Assembly (NCBI GenBank): GCA_945928865.1
Contig: CAMENZ010000001.1
Location: 124,001 to 188,000 of the forward strand
Direction of reading: 5' to 3'
Length of the DNA: 64,000 nt
From: an uncultured Clostridia bacterium
GTDB lineage: Bacteria > Bacillota > Clostridia > Peptostreptococcales > Anaerovoracaceae
Shown: in pieces, positions 1 to 8,793 of the stretch
Position numbering within the stretch: position 1 is the stretch's first letter
How the letters are laid out: each line of letters starts with the position of its first letter
Program-made: the position numbers and the translations under genes
Notes under the pieces: model-generated
Told to the model about the DNA's origin: nothing
The model's database searches: none
Seen by the model: only the letters and a program-made list of their open reading frames with translations

Positions 1-2
1 AT

Positions 3-1667
3 ATTTATTTAACCATAGATAAGGATTTACAGAAGGTGGCGGAAGATGCTTTGGAAAAGGCGGTTTTGACCACTAAGACGGGAACTGTATTTACTAGTAA
101 ATATGGAAATCTCAGACAAAAACAATTTTCTCATTGCGGCTCCGGAGCCGTGGTTGCTATAGATGTAGAAACAGCAGAAGTTTTAGCGATGGCAAGTTAT
201 CCGGACTATGATCCTAACAGGTTTGCAGAAGGGATTTCCAGTAAGGATTGGGCAGCGGTTCAGAGTAAGAATCCTAGAGATTATCTGGCACCTACGCCTT
301 TATATAATAATGCCACTCAGGCATCTGTACAGCCGGGTTCTACATTTAAACCTATTACTGCTGTAGCAGCACTACAGTGTGGACTTAATCCTTATTTGAA
401 TATTAGAGATAAGGGACATATAATAGTTGGTAATAGGAGTTTCGGTTGTAGTGCTTGGAATGAATATAGAGGCACTCACGGCATAGAAAATTTAGCAACG
501 GGAATCCAAAATTCCTGTAACTATTATTTCTATTGTATTGCTTCCGGTAAGGATTGGACTACAGGTGGCTCTTTAGGTTATAAGAAGAAAATTACTATCG
601 AAAAGATTATGAAGGTAGCTAAGGAATTTGGACTGGGACAAAAGACCGGTATAGAATTGAATGAAGCTACTACAACCTTGGCATCTGCTAAGAAGAAGAT
701 GGAAAATACTAAGAATTCCCTTAAATATTATTTATATGTAAATGCGGCTAAATTCTGGAATTCTAAGGTTTATAATGATGAAGATGCCTTAGCTAAGGAT
801 ATTGAAATGATTGTGAACTGGACAGAAGAAGATCCTTCTAGAGGAGATATTATCAATAGATTATCCAGTGACAGTAAGGTTAAGAAAAATAAAATTGAAA
901 CCTTGACAGATATTTGTAAATACTCATACTATATGTTAGCTCAATGGACTATAGGTGATACTTTCAACCTTTCTATAGGTCAGGGTGATAATGCCTATAC
1001 ACCGCTTCAGATGGCAAATTATGTGGCAACTTTAGGAAATGATGGAAAAAGAAATCAGGTGAGCATAGTTAAGGGCGTTGAAGATAATGAAAAGGCTAAG
1101 AAGTCTAAGGCTTATCAAATCAAGGTAAATAAGAATGAACTGGCTACGGTTATCGAAGGTATGAAGTTAGTAACTAAGCGTGGTACTTTGGCTGGATGTT
1201 TTAGCAGATTTCCTATAAATGTGGCCGGAAAGACAGGAACTGCGGAAAAAGACGGTAAGATAAATCCAAAGGATGAAGTTCAATATATTAAGGACCATTT
1301 GGGTGCTATAGCACCTGATATTTCGTGGGAACGGATTAGAAATAAGATGAATAAGCTTATGAAAGATGATCCGAAGAGATATCCGGATGAAAATAGCGCA
1401 GTAGATGATGCTTTAATTAAAGTTAGTAATAAAAGGGTTACTATTAACCAAATCAATAGGTATAAGGGCGATTATGATAACTTCGCATGGACTATAGCTA
1501 TGGCACCTGCAGAAAATCCGAAAATCGCAGTGGTAGTGCTCTTGGTTCAAGGTGGTATTTCTACTAATGCAGCACCTGTTGCCAGAGAAATTATAGGCGA
1601 ATACTTAAATGTCCAAGGGCAGGAAACTAAGACTAAGAAACTTAATTTGTCAACTACAATAAATTAG
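3..1667 (+). CDS. mrdA: Penicillin-binding protein 2 (class B transpeptidase), 5' end cut by window edge
   Basis: The reading frame is open from the first bases, and the first visible residues (LTIDKDLQK) match the start of the transpeptidase domain of class B PBPs, so the membrane anchor and dimerisation domain lie to the left. The three active-site motifs are present: STFK with the acylated Ser codon at 339-341, SCN at 513-521 and KTGTAE from 1230. The enzyme cross-links peptidoglycan outside the membrane and normally partners RodA, which is encoded at 4274-5383 on the other strand. Two long Lys-rich insertions, one of about 90 residues before the IGQG motif and one of about 70 after KTGTAE, enlarge the catalytic domain. 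PBP2 rather than FtsI or SpoVD is inferred from the neighbouring minD and rodA. Confidence 0.88.
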   Translation: MYLTIDKDLQKVAEDALEKAVLTTKTGTVFTSKYGNLRQKQFSHCGSGAVVAIDVETAEVLAMASYPDYDPNRFAEGISSKDWAAVQSKNPRDYLAPTPLYNNATQASVQPGSTFKPITAVAALQCGLNPYLNIRDKGHIIVGNRSFGCSAWNEYRGTHGIENLATGIQNSCNYYFYCIASGKDWTTGGSLGYKKKITIEKIMKVAKEFGLGQKTGIELNEATTTLASAKKKMENTKNSLKYYLYVNAAKFWNSKVYNDEDALAKDIEMIVNWTEEDPSRGDIINRLSSDSKVKKNKIETLTDICKYSYYMLAQWTIGDTFNLSIGQGDNAYTPLQMANYVATLGNDGKRNQVSIVKGVEDNEKAKKSKAYQIKVNKNELATVIEGMKLVTKRGTLAGCFSRFPINVAGKTGTAEKDGKINPKDEVQYIKDHLGAIAPDISWERIRNKMNKLMKDDPKRYPDENSAVDDALIKVSNKRVTINQINRYKGDYDNFAWTIAMAPAENPKIAVVVLLVQGGISTNAAPVAREIIGEYLNVQGQETKTKKLNLSTTIN

Positions 1668-1687
1668 TTTAATATTGAAATTATTAC

Positions 1688-1719
1688 CTCAAAATCTGTT
1701 CGGCAAGGGAGATTTTGAG
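1688..1719. repeat. Inverted pair of the CAAAATCT word after mrdA
   Basis: CTCAAAATCT (1688-1697) is followed 12 bases later by its exact reverse complement AGATTTTGAG (1710-1719). It lies 20 bases after the PBP2 stop codon. There is no downstream T-run, so it is not a classical intrinsic terminator, although a hairpin would form in RNA. The arms match the word CAAAATCTGC that recurs throughout the window. Confidence 0.6.
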
Positions 1720-1764
1720 ATAGAATAGTGAAATTCACAAAGGTAAAAGAGGGAGGCTCAAAAT

Positions 1765-2487
1765 ATGGGAAAAACTATAGTCGTGGCGTCAGGAAAAGGC
1801 GGTACAGGCAAAACTATGTTTACAGCTAATTTAGGAGCTATGCTGGCTAAAAAAGGTAGCCGTGTAGTTTTAATAGATATGGATACAGGTCTTAGAAATT
1901 TGGATCTGTATTTAGGCTTGGAAAATAATGTGGTGTATGATGTGAATGACGTGCTAAGTGGAATGTGCAGAATTAAGCAGGCACTTATTAAACATAAAAC
2001 TTTTGAGGGACTGTTTTTTATGGCGGCTTCACCTAAGCCTGATGAGGGAGAAATAACTCCTTTACACATGAAGGTGCTTTGTAATAAGCTTAAGGAGAGC
2101 TTTGATTATGTTATTATCGATGCACCTGCGGGTATAGAAGACGGCTTAATTATTGCATTAGGTGGTGCGGATAAGGTTATTTTAACTATTACTCCTGAAT
2201 TTGCGGCTATAAGAGATTGTGAAGTTATGAGTAATCATATTAAGGCACTGGGAATTGATAATATACATTATGTTTTGAATAAGGTAGATTTAGAAATGAT
2301 GAATGCAGGATATGCACCGTCTGTAGATGAAATTCCGGGAACTATAAAAAGTGGACTCATAGGCATTATTCAGTATGATAAAAATGTTAGAATTTCAACC
2401 AATATGGGAGTACCTATAGTGTGTATGGAAAACACATATATTCATAAGAATTTTTCTAATATATGTGATAGAGTGGTTAATTTATAG
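1765..2487 (+). CDS. minD: MinD-family septum-site ATPase, short C-terminus
   Basis: This 240-residue deviant Walker A ATPase has GKGGTGKT at residues 10-17, the switch region DMDTGLRNLD near 38-47, and a MinD-like stretch (GLENNVVYDVNDVL) that separates it from ParA and Mrp. MinD recruits MinC to the membrane to block division at the poles. Here the protein stops about 25 residues earlier than typical MinD, ending in CDRVVNL without the basic amphipathic membrane-targeting helix. In related clostridia the order is mrdA-minC-minD-minE-rodA; here minC and minE are absent from both sides. Start: ATG with GGGAGG seven bases upstream. The family is secure; a classical Min role is uncertain. Confidence 0.85.
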   Translation: MGKTIVVASGKGGTGKTMFTANLGAMLAKKGSRVVLIDMDTGLRNLDLYLGLENNVVYDVNDVLSGMCRIKQALIKHKTFEGLFFMAASPKPDEGEITPLHMKVLCNKLKESFDYVIIDAPAGIEDGLIIALGGADKVILTITPEFAAIRDCEVMSNHIKALGIDNIHYVLNKVDLEMMNAGYAPSVDEIPGTIKSGLIGIIQYDKNVRISTNMGVPIVCMENTYIHKNFSNICDRVVNL

Positions 2488-2543
2488 TTATTATTTAATT
2501 GATAACTGTTTGTTATATTAAGTGAAAGAAGAGAGGGGAAATT

Positions 2544-3626
2544 ATGAAAAAAAGATTATTAGCGGTTGCTTTGATAATGACAATGGTATTTTCACTAAAT
2601 GTTATTCAAGGTTTCGGGGAAGAATTTGATGAAGGTATGATGGATATAAGTGGAATTACTTTTTCCTATACAAAAGCGAATTCATCTATTAAGAAAGTTA
2701 AAATGGAAGTGGATGGAGGCTTTTATGCTGGGGTACAGAGTTACGATTTAACCATACCTACAAGTTATTCCACTATGCAGGATAACCTAAGTGTTAAACT
2801 TAACCTTAATGGCAGCAGTGAAAATATGAGGGTTTTCGCAGAATATTTAAATAGAGAAGGTCAGATGGTTAAAATACCAATGACTTCTAAGTATAGGATT
2901 TTGAAAAACTTGTTTAAGGAAGAAGTAAATCCTGATGGGTTCCAATTAGGCATTTATGATAATGACGAGAATTTAATAAAATCTTATAGAATTAATTTAT
3001 TATTTAAAGATGATTATTATTTAGAAAAAACTAAAGGTTTCTTTAAGTTTAAATCCTATCTTAAGAAGAACCCTTGTTATAAAGAAGGCACTAAAATTCA
3101 GGTGAAGGGGCTTATGCTTCATTCCGTAGGTGAACCAAGAAATAGAGCTGATTATTATATTAAAAAATGGAATAAACCAAATTATATGAGAGCCTGTGTT
3201 CATGGCTTTATAAATGCAGATGATGGAAGTCTTTATCAGACACTTCCGTGGAACAGAAGAGCTTGGCATGCAGGAGCTTCTGCTAATAATACTCATATAG
3301 GGGTTGAAATGTGTGAACCTGCCAATATTAAGTATATGACAGGCAGAACCTTTACTTCTAGAGACATCATAAGTGCCAGAAGAGATGCAAGACGCACATA
3401 TTATTCAGCTGTAGAGCTTTTCGCAGAACTTTGTATTAAGTATAACTTAGATCCTTTAGAATATGGAGTGGTGATAAGCCATTCAGAAGGATATAAGATG
3501 AGAGTTGCATCCAACCATGGAGACCCTGAGCATCTTTGGAAAGGCTTAGGCTTAGAATTTACTATGGATGGCTTTAGACAAGATGTTAAAAACAAAATGG
3601 CAGAAATCCAGACCGGTGTTAGATAG
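2544..3626 (+). CDS. Secreted N-acetylmuramoyl-L-alanine amidase (Amidase_2 fold)
   Basis: The 360-residue protein starts with a Sec signal peptide (residues 1 to about 26, hydrophobic LLAVALIMTMVFSL). Residues about 30-170 form an uncharacterised extracellular region. The C-terminal half is a zinc amidase of the Amidase_2/PGRP type: candidate zinc ligands are His193 (LHSVG), His313 (ISHSE) and Asp327 (HGDPEH), by analogy with AmpD. These enzymes cut the amide bond between MurNAc and the stem peptide. The HSEGYK and NHGDPEH motifs resemble phage-type amidases, but no prophage genes are nearby. RBS GAGAGGGG precedes the ATG. The gene follows minD by 56 bases and is closed by a terminator, so it may end the mrdA-minD transcript. 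Cell-wall remodelling is inferred. Confidence 0.85.
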   Translation: MKKRLLAVALIMTMVFSLNVIQGFGEEFDEGMMDISGITFSYTKANSSIKKVKMEVDGGFYAGVQSYDLTIPTSYSTMQDNLSVKLNLNGSSENMRVFAEYLNREGQMVKIPMTSKYRILKNLFKEEVNPDGFQLGIYDNDENLIKSYRINLLFKDDYYLEKTKGFFKFKSYLKKNPCYKEGTKIQVKGLMLHSVGEPRNRADYYIKKWNKPNYMRACVHGFINADDGSLYQTLPWNRRAWHAGASANNTHIGVEMCEPANIKYMTGRTFTSRDIISARRDARRTYYSAVELFAELCIKYNLDPLEYGVVISHSEGYKMRVASNHGDPEHLWKGLGLEFTMDGFRQDVKNKMAEIQTGVR

Positions 3627-3658
3627 ATAATGCCAACAGGATAATTTATAGGATGTTT

Positions 3659-3690
3659 AAAAACTGCTTACATTGATAAGCAGTTTTTTT
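3659..3690 (+). terminator. Intrinsic terminator after the amidase gene
   Basis: The 11-bp perfect stem AAAACTGCTTA / TAAGCAGTTTT has a 6-base loop and runs directly into a T tract. It lies 33 bases after the stop codon. Confidence 0.9.
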
Positions 3691-3811
3691 ATGAAAATCA
3701 GTTGATTTAAGCGGGTTTTGAGTTGTATGAAAAGGCTTGATAGATGTGGATTTTGCAAAAGTTGTTATGAACTGGGGGGAGGGGTGAAAATAGTGCTATT
3801 TGGGGATTTTT

Positions 3812-3919
3812 TAGGATACTGCACTATCTCATACAGGATGAAGGCTCATTCCGTAGTGTGAAATCTACAAAATCTGCTGTATAACACTATGGGCTAATTC
3901 AAACAAGCCTGTGCAACTT
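3812..3919 (-). repeat. Dispersed intergenic repeat, diverged copy (minus orientation)
   Basis: Read on the minus strand this stretch aligns with 58700-58805: shared blocks are GCACAGGCTT, ATAGTGT, a CAGATTTTG-like block, ATTTCACACTAC and GATAGTG, in the same order and similar spacing, at perhaps 65-70% identity by eye. It carries one exact CAAAATCTGC word at 3868-3877. No coding potential is seen. It fills part of the 650-base gap between the amidase and rodA; the rest of that gap (3691-3811, 3920-4036) shows nothing I can name. Confidence 0.55.
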
Positions 3920-4036
3920 AAAATCACCTCAAAAGCAAGGTGACAGAGTTTATTTACTATAAGTTATTGGGTGAAGTGTAGGTATCTGCTCTAAAGTTGT
4001 AGTATTGTTTGTGTACTTAATAAATATATCAATTAA

Positions 4037-4216
4037 GATAAGATAGTCATCGCAGAGTTTATTAAAGGAAAAGTGAAAAGCAATGATAGGATTACAAGAA
4101 AGGCTATTGCAGATGAAGCAGGAGTTAGCGTAAAGACTGTCGAAAGAGCTATAAAAGAGATAGATAATCTGAATTATGTAGGTAGTGGTAATAATGGTCA
4201 TTGGAAACTATATTAA
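4037..4216 (+). pseudogene. Remnant of a winged-helix regulator C-terminus
   Basis: A 59-codon open stretch preceded by an in-frame stop and lacking any start codon reads as a helix-turn-helix tail: RKAIADEAGVSVKTVERAIK followed by a NYVGSGNNGHW ending. That arrangement (HTH, then Y-V-G-S-G-x-x-G-H-W at the terminus) is typical of the C-terminal winged helix of AlbA_2/divergent-AAA domain regulators. The rest of such a gene, normally more than 400 residues, is missing upstream, where only repeat-like sequence is found. I read it as the surviving 3' end of a decayed accessory regulator. Confidence 0.6.
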
Positions 4217-4243
4217 AAAAGGGCCGGTATGACACCAACCCTC
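4214..4243 (-). terminator. Intrinsic terminator of rodA
   Basis: On the minus strand the stem AGGGTTGGT / ACCGGCCCT (two G-U pairs) is followed by TTTTTT. It closes the rodA transcript 30 bases after its stop. The sequence is nearly identical to the + strand terminator at 29583-29611. Confidence 0.85.
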
Positions 4244-4273
4244 TAAAGTCTATCTGTTTTTCTGAATTCTTTT

Positions 4274-5383
4274 CTAAAACTTGATTCTCTTACTATTTCT
4301 TCCTACATTTAATATAACTCCTATGGAAATCATACTGGCTATAACTGAGGTTCCTCCACCTGAAAGGAGAGGCAGAGTGATTCCGGTTACGGGCATTATA
4401 CCCATGGTCATAGCTATGTTTTCAAAAATCTGGAAGAGGAACATACCTATAAATCCTATGACGATTAGTGCTCCGTAAAGGTCTGAGGAATCTCTAACTA
4501 TTCTTGTAAATCGCCCTAGAAGGAATCCATACATTAGAATAACGAAAGCTCCTCCGGCGAAGCCCAGTTCCTCTACTACTACAGAGAATATAAAGTCTGA
4601 TTGTTGGACAGGTATAAAGTCCAGACCTTTTTGAGTCCCGTTAAATAGACCTTGTCCGAAAACGCCTCCGGAACCGATGGCTACTTTAGACTGCCAAACT
4701 TGATAATTACCTGAGAGGCTTAAGTTTTCAGGGTGTAAAAAGGCTTCAATTCTTTCTTTTTGGTAAGGACTTAGGAATTTATATGCTATAGGTATTATGG
4801 TAAGGGCTACCAGCATAAATTTTAGTAAAATTTTATAATCTATGCCTGCAAAGAATACCATAAATAGCCACATAACCATATATACTAAGGCACTTCCTAA
4901 ATCTTCTTTTAAAACAATTAAGATTATAGGAGCTGCCACTAAGCCTGATTTTATAACACCTATAAAGGTTGAAAGTTCATCTCTGTGTTTAGATAGATAA
5001 CCTGCCATAATTAGAACGAATAGAATTTTCACAAATTCAGAAGGCTGCAAGGTTGTCAAACCTGCTAAGCTTATCCATGCTCTGGAACCATATTGGGTTA
5101 CACCTAATCCCGGCACATAAACCGAAAACAGCAGGGCTATGGAAAGTCCGTAGAGCAGCTTTTCTAAGCCTATGAAAAAGTGATAATCTATATTTTGAAT
5201 TAAGGCAACGGCAAAAAAACCTAATATATAGGCAACGGTTTGAATGATAACCGGTCTAGAGAGGGTAAGATGCCCTTGATAAGCTGTACTTTCCAGCATT
5301 AAAAGGCTTATTAAACCCAGAATTGCCACTAAAATTAATATGATCTTGTCTAAATCTTTTAAAGATTTGAAAAATTTATCCAT
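4274..5383 (-). CDS. rodA: RodA, SEDS-family peptidoglycan glycosyltransferase
   Basis: The 369-residue polytopic membrane protein has about ten hydrophobic segments and SEDS signature stretches: KEDLGSALVY mid-protein, GQGLFNGTQ, and SDFIFSVVVEELGF before the last helices. RodA polymerises lipid II into glycan strands in cell elongation together with a class B PBP. The GTQ plus Q-x-SDFIFS arrangement favours RodA over FtsW or SpoVE. It is transcribed convergently to mrdA, minD and the amidase, whereas in many relatives it is co-oriented downstream of minE, so the cluster has been rearranged here. A good promoter lies upstream on the same strand and a terminator follows. Confidence 0.92.
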   Translation of the reverse strand: MDKFFKSLKDLDKIILILVAILGLISLLMLESTAYQGHLTLSRPVIIQTVAYILGFFAVALIQNIDYHFFIGLEKLLYGLSIALLFSVYVPGLGVTQYGSRAWISLAGLTTLQPSEFVKILFVLIMAGYLSKHRDELSTFIGVIKSGLVAAPIILIVLKEDLGSALVYMVMWLFMVFFAGIDYKILLKFMLVALTIIPIAYKFLSPYQKERIEAFLHPENLSLSGNYQVWQSKVAIGSGGVFGQGLFNGTQKGLDFIPVQQSDFIFSVVVEELGFAGGAFVILMYGFLLGRFTRIVRDSSDLYGALIVIGFIGMFLFQIFENIAMTMGIMPVTGITLPLLSGGGTSVIASMISIGVILNVGRNSKRIKF

Positions 5384-5767
5384 TGAATAGCTCCATTTGC
5401 ATTATTATTGTTTTTGATTTTGATTTATTAAAAAGCATTAACAAAATCCATAAATCAGAAATTTATTGCTTTTCTAAACATTATATATTGATAGAGGAAA
5501 CAAATCAATATAATTATGGATAGTAACTGTAAGAAAACCTTTGGATTTGGCAAAAACTTTTATAAAAAAGGTTGTAAAAAAATAGTGCAAAATTGTTAAA
5601 AATAGTATATAATGGTTAGTGTCTTTGTATTTTGTATGAGATATATCAAAAAATATGTAATGCATTTTGATTTTTTGTTGAAATATTAGATAAATAATTT
5701 CAGACATTCAAACATAAGGAAAGAAAACAATCATTTTTAGAGAGAGAAGAGAAAAGGAGGTGTTTTA
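5384..5767. other. Intergenic region between divergent rodA and rny
   Basis: This 384-base AT-rich gap holds the rodA promoter (5480-5508, minus strand). For rny, a TATAAT at 5608-5613 has only a poor -35 match (GTGCAA at 5585-5590, spacing 17). Apart from these I see no RNA gene or credible small protein; an open frame on the minus strand (5474-5707) has no RBS and a composition typical of chance. Confidence 0.5.
5480..5508 (-). promoter_or_regulatory. Predicted sigma-A promoter for rodA
   Basis: On the minus strand TTGATT (5503-5508) and TATAAT (5480-5485) are separated by exactly 17 bases, about 100 bases before the rodA start codon. Confidence 0.6.
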
Positions 5768-7309
5768 ATGCCCATATATATTACTATAATAATCGCAGTT
5801 TTAACCCTGGCAGTAGGTGTTTTAATTGGTTATATATACCGTAAAAATTACGGAGAGAGAATTATTGGCAGTGCAGAGCTTAAGGCTAGAAACTTAGTTT
5901 TAGACGCAGAAAACAGAGCGGAAAATATTAAGAAAGAGGCGCAGGTAGACGCTAGAGATGAAGCTCATAGAATTAGATCCGATGCAGAAAGAGATGCAAG
6001 GGAAAGAAGACAAGAGGTACAGCGTGCCGAGAAGAGAATGATTCAGAAAGAAGAATCATTGGATAAAAAAATTGACAATATTGAAAAGAAAGAAGAAAGC
6101 ATTACACAAAAAGAACAAGCTTTAGTAAATAAGCATAAGGATATTGACAAAATTATTGCTAAACACACTGAAGAACTGGAAAGGATTTCAGGATACACAG
6201 TGGAGGAGGCAAAGGCTATCTTATTAGCAAATACTGAAAAAGATGTTAGACATGAAGCATCTATAATGATTAAAGATATAGAAAGTAAGGCTAAAGAAGA
6301 AGCTGATAAAAAAGCGAAAGATATTATTACCCACGCTATTCAGCGTTGCGCAGCAGACCATGTAGCAGAGAGTACTGTATCTGTAGTGGCTCTTCCAAAT
6401 GATGAAATGAAGGGTAGAATTATCGGACGAGAAGGAAGAAATATTAGAGCAATCGAAACTATGACAGGTGTAGATTTGATTATTGATGATACGCCGGAAG
6501 CAGTGATTTTATCAGGATTTGATCCTGTTAGAAGAGAAATCGCAAGGGTTGCTTTAGAAAAGTTAATAGTAGATGGAAGAATCCATCCTGCAAGAATTGA
6601 AGAAATGGTTGAAAAAGCCGAAAAAGAAGTAATGAATATTATAAAGGAAGAAGGCGAACAAGCTACTTTCGAATGTGGAATTCATAACTTACATCCTGAA
6701 TTAGTTAAGATTTTAGGAAGACTGAAGTACAGAACTTCTTATGGACAGAATGTTTTGAAACACTCTGTAGAAGTTTCTCATTTAGCAGGACTTATGGCAG
6801 GCGAGTTAGGCTTAGACATTAAGTTAGCTAAGAGAGCAGGTCTACTTCATGATATAGGTAAGGCTTTAGATCATGAATATGAGGGAACTCATGTAGACAT
6901 CGGTATAGATATTTTGAGAAAATATAAGGAATCTGAAGCTGTTATAAATGGTATGGCAGCTCACCATGGAGACTATGAAGCTAAGAGTATGGAAGCTGTT
7001 TTAATTGCAGCGGCAGATGCTCTATCCGCAGCTAGACCTGGTGCTAGAAGAGAAACCTTAGATACTTATATTAAGAGATTAGAAAAGTTGGAAGATATTG
7101 CTAATACCACTGAGGGTGTCGAAAAATCCTTCGCAATTCAAGCAGGTCGTGAGATAAGAATTATCGCTAAACCTGATGATGTAAGTGATGAAGGCATTGT
7201 ATTCCTGGCAAGAGAAATTTCTAAGAAAATTGAATCGGAGCTTGAATATCCGGGTCAAATTAAGGTTAATGTTGTCAGAGAAACAAGGGCTATTGATTTT
7301 GCAAAATAG
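5768..7309 (+). CDS. rny: Ribonuclease Y
   Basis: This 513-residue membrane-anchored endoribonuclease initiates mRNA decay in Firmicutes. An N-terminal transmembrane helix (about residues 3-23) leads into a long charged coiled coil (about 30-190), then a KH RNA-binding domain with the GREG loop (about 205-265), then an HD metal-dependent hydrolase domain (about 330-425) with the HDIGKA motif, and a C-terminal Rny-specific region. Length and domain order match Bacillus subtilis RNase Y. The start is fixed by AAAGGAGGTG eight bases before the ATG. It is a single-gene unit closed by a terminator at 7317-7352. No anomalies were noted. Confidence 0.97.
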   Translation: MPIYITIIIAVLTLAVGVLIGYIYRKNYGERIIGSAELKARNLVLDAENRAENIKKEAQVDARDEAHRIRSDAERDARERRQEVQRAEKRMIQKEESLDKKIDNIEKKEESITQKEQALVNKHKDIDKIIAKHTEELERISGYTVEEAKAILLANTEKDVRHEASIMIKDIESKAKEEADKKAKDIITHAIQRCAADHVAESTVSVVALPNDEMKGRIIGREGRNIRAIETMTGVDLIIDDTPEAVILSGFDPVRREIARVALEKLIVDGRIHPARIEEMVEKAEKEVMNIIKEEGEQATFECGIHNLHPELVKILGRLKYRTSYGQNVLKHSVEVSHLAGLMAGELGLDIKLAKRAGLLHDIGKALDHEYEGTHVDIGIDILRKYKESEAVINGMAAHHGDYEAKSMEAVLIAAADALSAARPGARRETLDTYIKRLEKLEDIANTTEGVEKSFAIQAGREIRIIAKPDDVSDEGIVFLAREISKKIESELEYPGQIKVNVVRETRAIDFAK

Positions 7310-7316
7310 TTACTTT

Positions 7317-7352
7317 AGGGGGCAGATAAGTTTCTGCTCCCTTAATTTTTTT
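7317..7352 (+). terminator. Intrinsic terminator of rny
   Basis: The stem AGGGGGCAGA / TCTGCTCCCT (one G-U pair) with a short loop is followed by TTAATTTTTTT, seven bases after the rny stop codon. Confidence 0.88.
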
Positions 7353-7362
7353 AGGAGAATTT

Positions 7363-8745
7363 ATGACAACAAGTTTAAACAAGAAAATAAAAAATAATTT
7401 AAACGATAAGGAAAGTTTTTATAGTCAGCTTATGAAAGTTGCCTTGCCTGTAGTAATTCAACAACTCATTATAGTTACAGTCAATATGATAGATACTATA
7501 ATGGTAGGCAAGTTATCGGAAAATTCTATTGCAGCCGTAGGAGCAGCAAATCAGATATATTTTGTGTTTATAGACTGCATATTCGGATTTTTAAGTGGTA
7601 CTGCCGTATTTGCGGTTCAGTACTGGGGAATTAGAGATTTAAAGGCTTTAAGAAAGATTTTAGGTATTTCCTATGGAATGGTAATAGCTATTTCTATTCC
7701 CATAATAGCCTTAGTATATATATTTGCACCGAAATTAATAGGAATATTTGCTACAGAGCCGGAAGTTGTTTTACTGGGGACTCAGTATATAAGAATAGCT
7801 TGCTTTACATATTTCTTTGGAGGCTTGACTTTTGTAATATCTTATTTTTCCAGGGCAGTAATGATGCTTAAATGGCCAACTATTTTAAACGGGATAGCTG
7901 TGCTTATTAATATTATTTTGAATTATGGTTTAATATATGGTAAATTAGGGTTGCCGGAATTAGGCGTTAAAGGAGCGGCTATCGCCACTTTAATTGCCAG
8001 AGTTATTGAGTTTGTATCTACCTTTATTTATGTATATATGGCTAAGGGGCATCCTCTCAGAGCCAAAATTCATGAAATGATATTTGATAAAACTCTTTAC
8101 ATAAGGGTTATGAAGACGGCAGTACCTGTAGTATTTAATGAAACTCTTTGGGTGCTTTCTTTTACAATAGTATTTGCCATTTACGGAAGATTAGGTGCCA
8201 CTGCTTTAGCTATAGTTCAGGTTGCAATGACTATAAATGATTTCTTCCAGACCATATACATAGGAGTTTGTAATGGCTGTGGAGTTATTATAGGTCAGAC
8301 CTTAGGACAGGGAAACAGAGAGTTGGCATATACCTATTCTAAGAAGATTTTGAGGATTACTTGGGTCTTAAATGGAGTGATTACTTTATTACTTTTATTT
8401 ATGAGAACTCCTATGGCTAGGATTTATGATTTCAAACCGGAAACTACAGAGCTTCTCATGACAACCTTGATAGTATATGCCCTTGCCATGACCCCAAAGA
8501 TGTTATCCTATGTGATAATCTGCGGTATTTTAAGACCCGGAGGAGATACAGTGTGGTGCTTCATCGTAGATGGGGGCATGAACTGGATTTTAAGTGTGCC
8601 TATGGCACTTCTTTCTGTGGAAGTTTTTCATTGGTCTTTACCTCTTTGTGTGGGTTTTGTAGCTTTAGCAGAAACTGTAAAAGCCGGGGTATGTTATATG
8701 AGGTTCTATAGTAAAAAATGGATAAATGTTTTTACAGGCAGGTAA
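7363..8745 (+). CDS. MATE-family multidrug/metabolite exporter
   Basis: The 460-residue protein has about twelve hydrophobic segments in two homologous halves, as in MATE exporters: the N-half begins with the family's QQLIIVTVNMIDTIMVGKL-like helix 1 and the C-half repeats the pattern near MKTAVPVVFNETLW. MATE proteins export cationic or lipophilic compounds using Na+ or H+ gradients across the cytoplasmic membrane. The start codon follows an AGGAG box and a Lys/Asn-rich hydrophilic leader of about 18 residues. It sits between the rny terminator and a cysteine desulfurase without an obvious functional link. Substrate and coupling ion cannot be told from sequence; a Na+ drive would suit the Na+-type V-ATPase found later. 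Confidence 0.9.
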   Translation: MTTSLNKKIKNNLNDKESFYSQLMKVALPVVIQQLIIVTVNMIDTIMVGKLSENSIAAVGAANQIYFVFIDCIFGFLSGTAVFAVQYWGIRDLKALRKILGISYGMVIAISIPIIALVYIFAPKLIGIFATEPEVVLLGTQYIRIACFTYFFGGLTFVISYFSRAVMMLKWPTILNGIAVLINIILNYGLIYGKLGLPELGVKGAAIATLIARVIEFVSTFIYVYMAKGHPLRAKIHEMIFDKTLYIRVMKTAVPVVFNETLWVLSFTIVFAIYGRLGATALAIVQVAMTINDFFQTIYIGVCNGCGVIIGQTLGQGNRELAYTYSKKILRITWVLNGVITLLLLFMRTPMARIYDFKPETTELLMTTLIVYALAMTPKMLSYVIICGILRPGGDTVWCFIVDGGMNWILSVPMALLSVEVFHWSLPLCVGFVALAETVKAGVCYMRFYSKKWINVFTGR

Positions 8746-8793
8746 GTATCGAAAAATTTTAAATATAAATTAAGTAAAACTAGGGGAGAAAAA

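Noticed and set aside
3950..4201. 83-codon open frame on the minus strand between the amidase and rodA
   Set aside because: It is the antisense shadow of the regulator remnant, with no RBS and no recognisable motif.
5474..5707. 77-codon open frame on the minus strand between rodA and rny
   Set aside because: No ribosome binding site, an AT-driven Phe/Ile/Tyr-rich composition, and it overlaps the rodA promoter.
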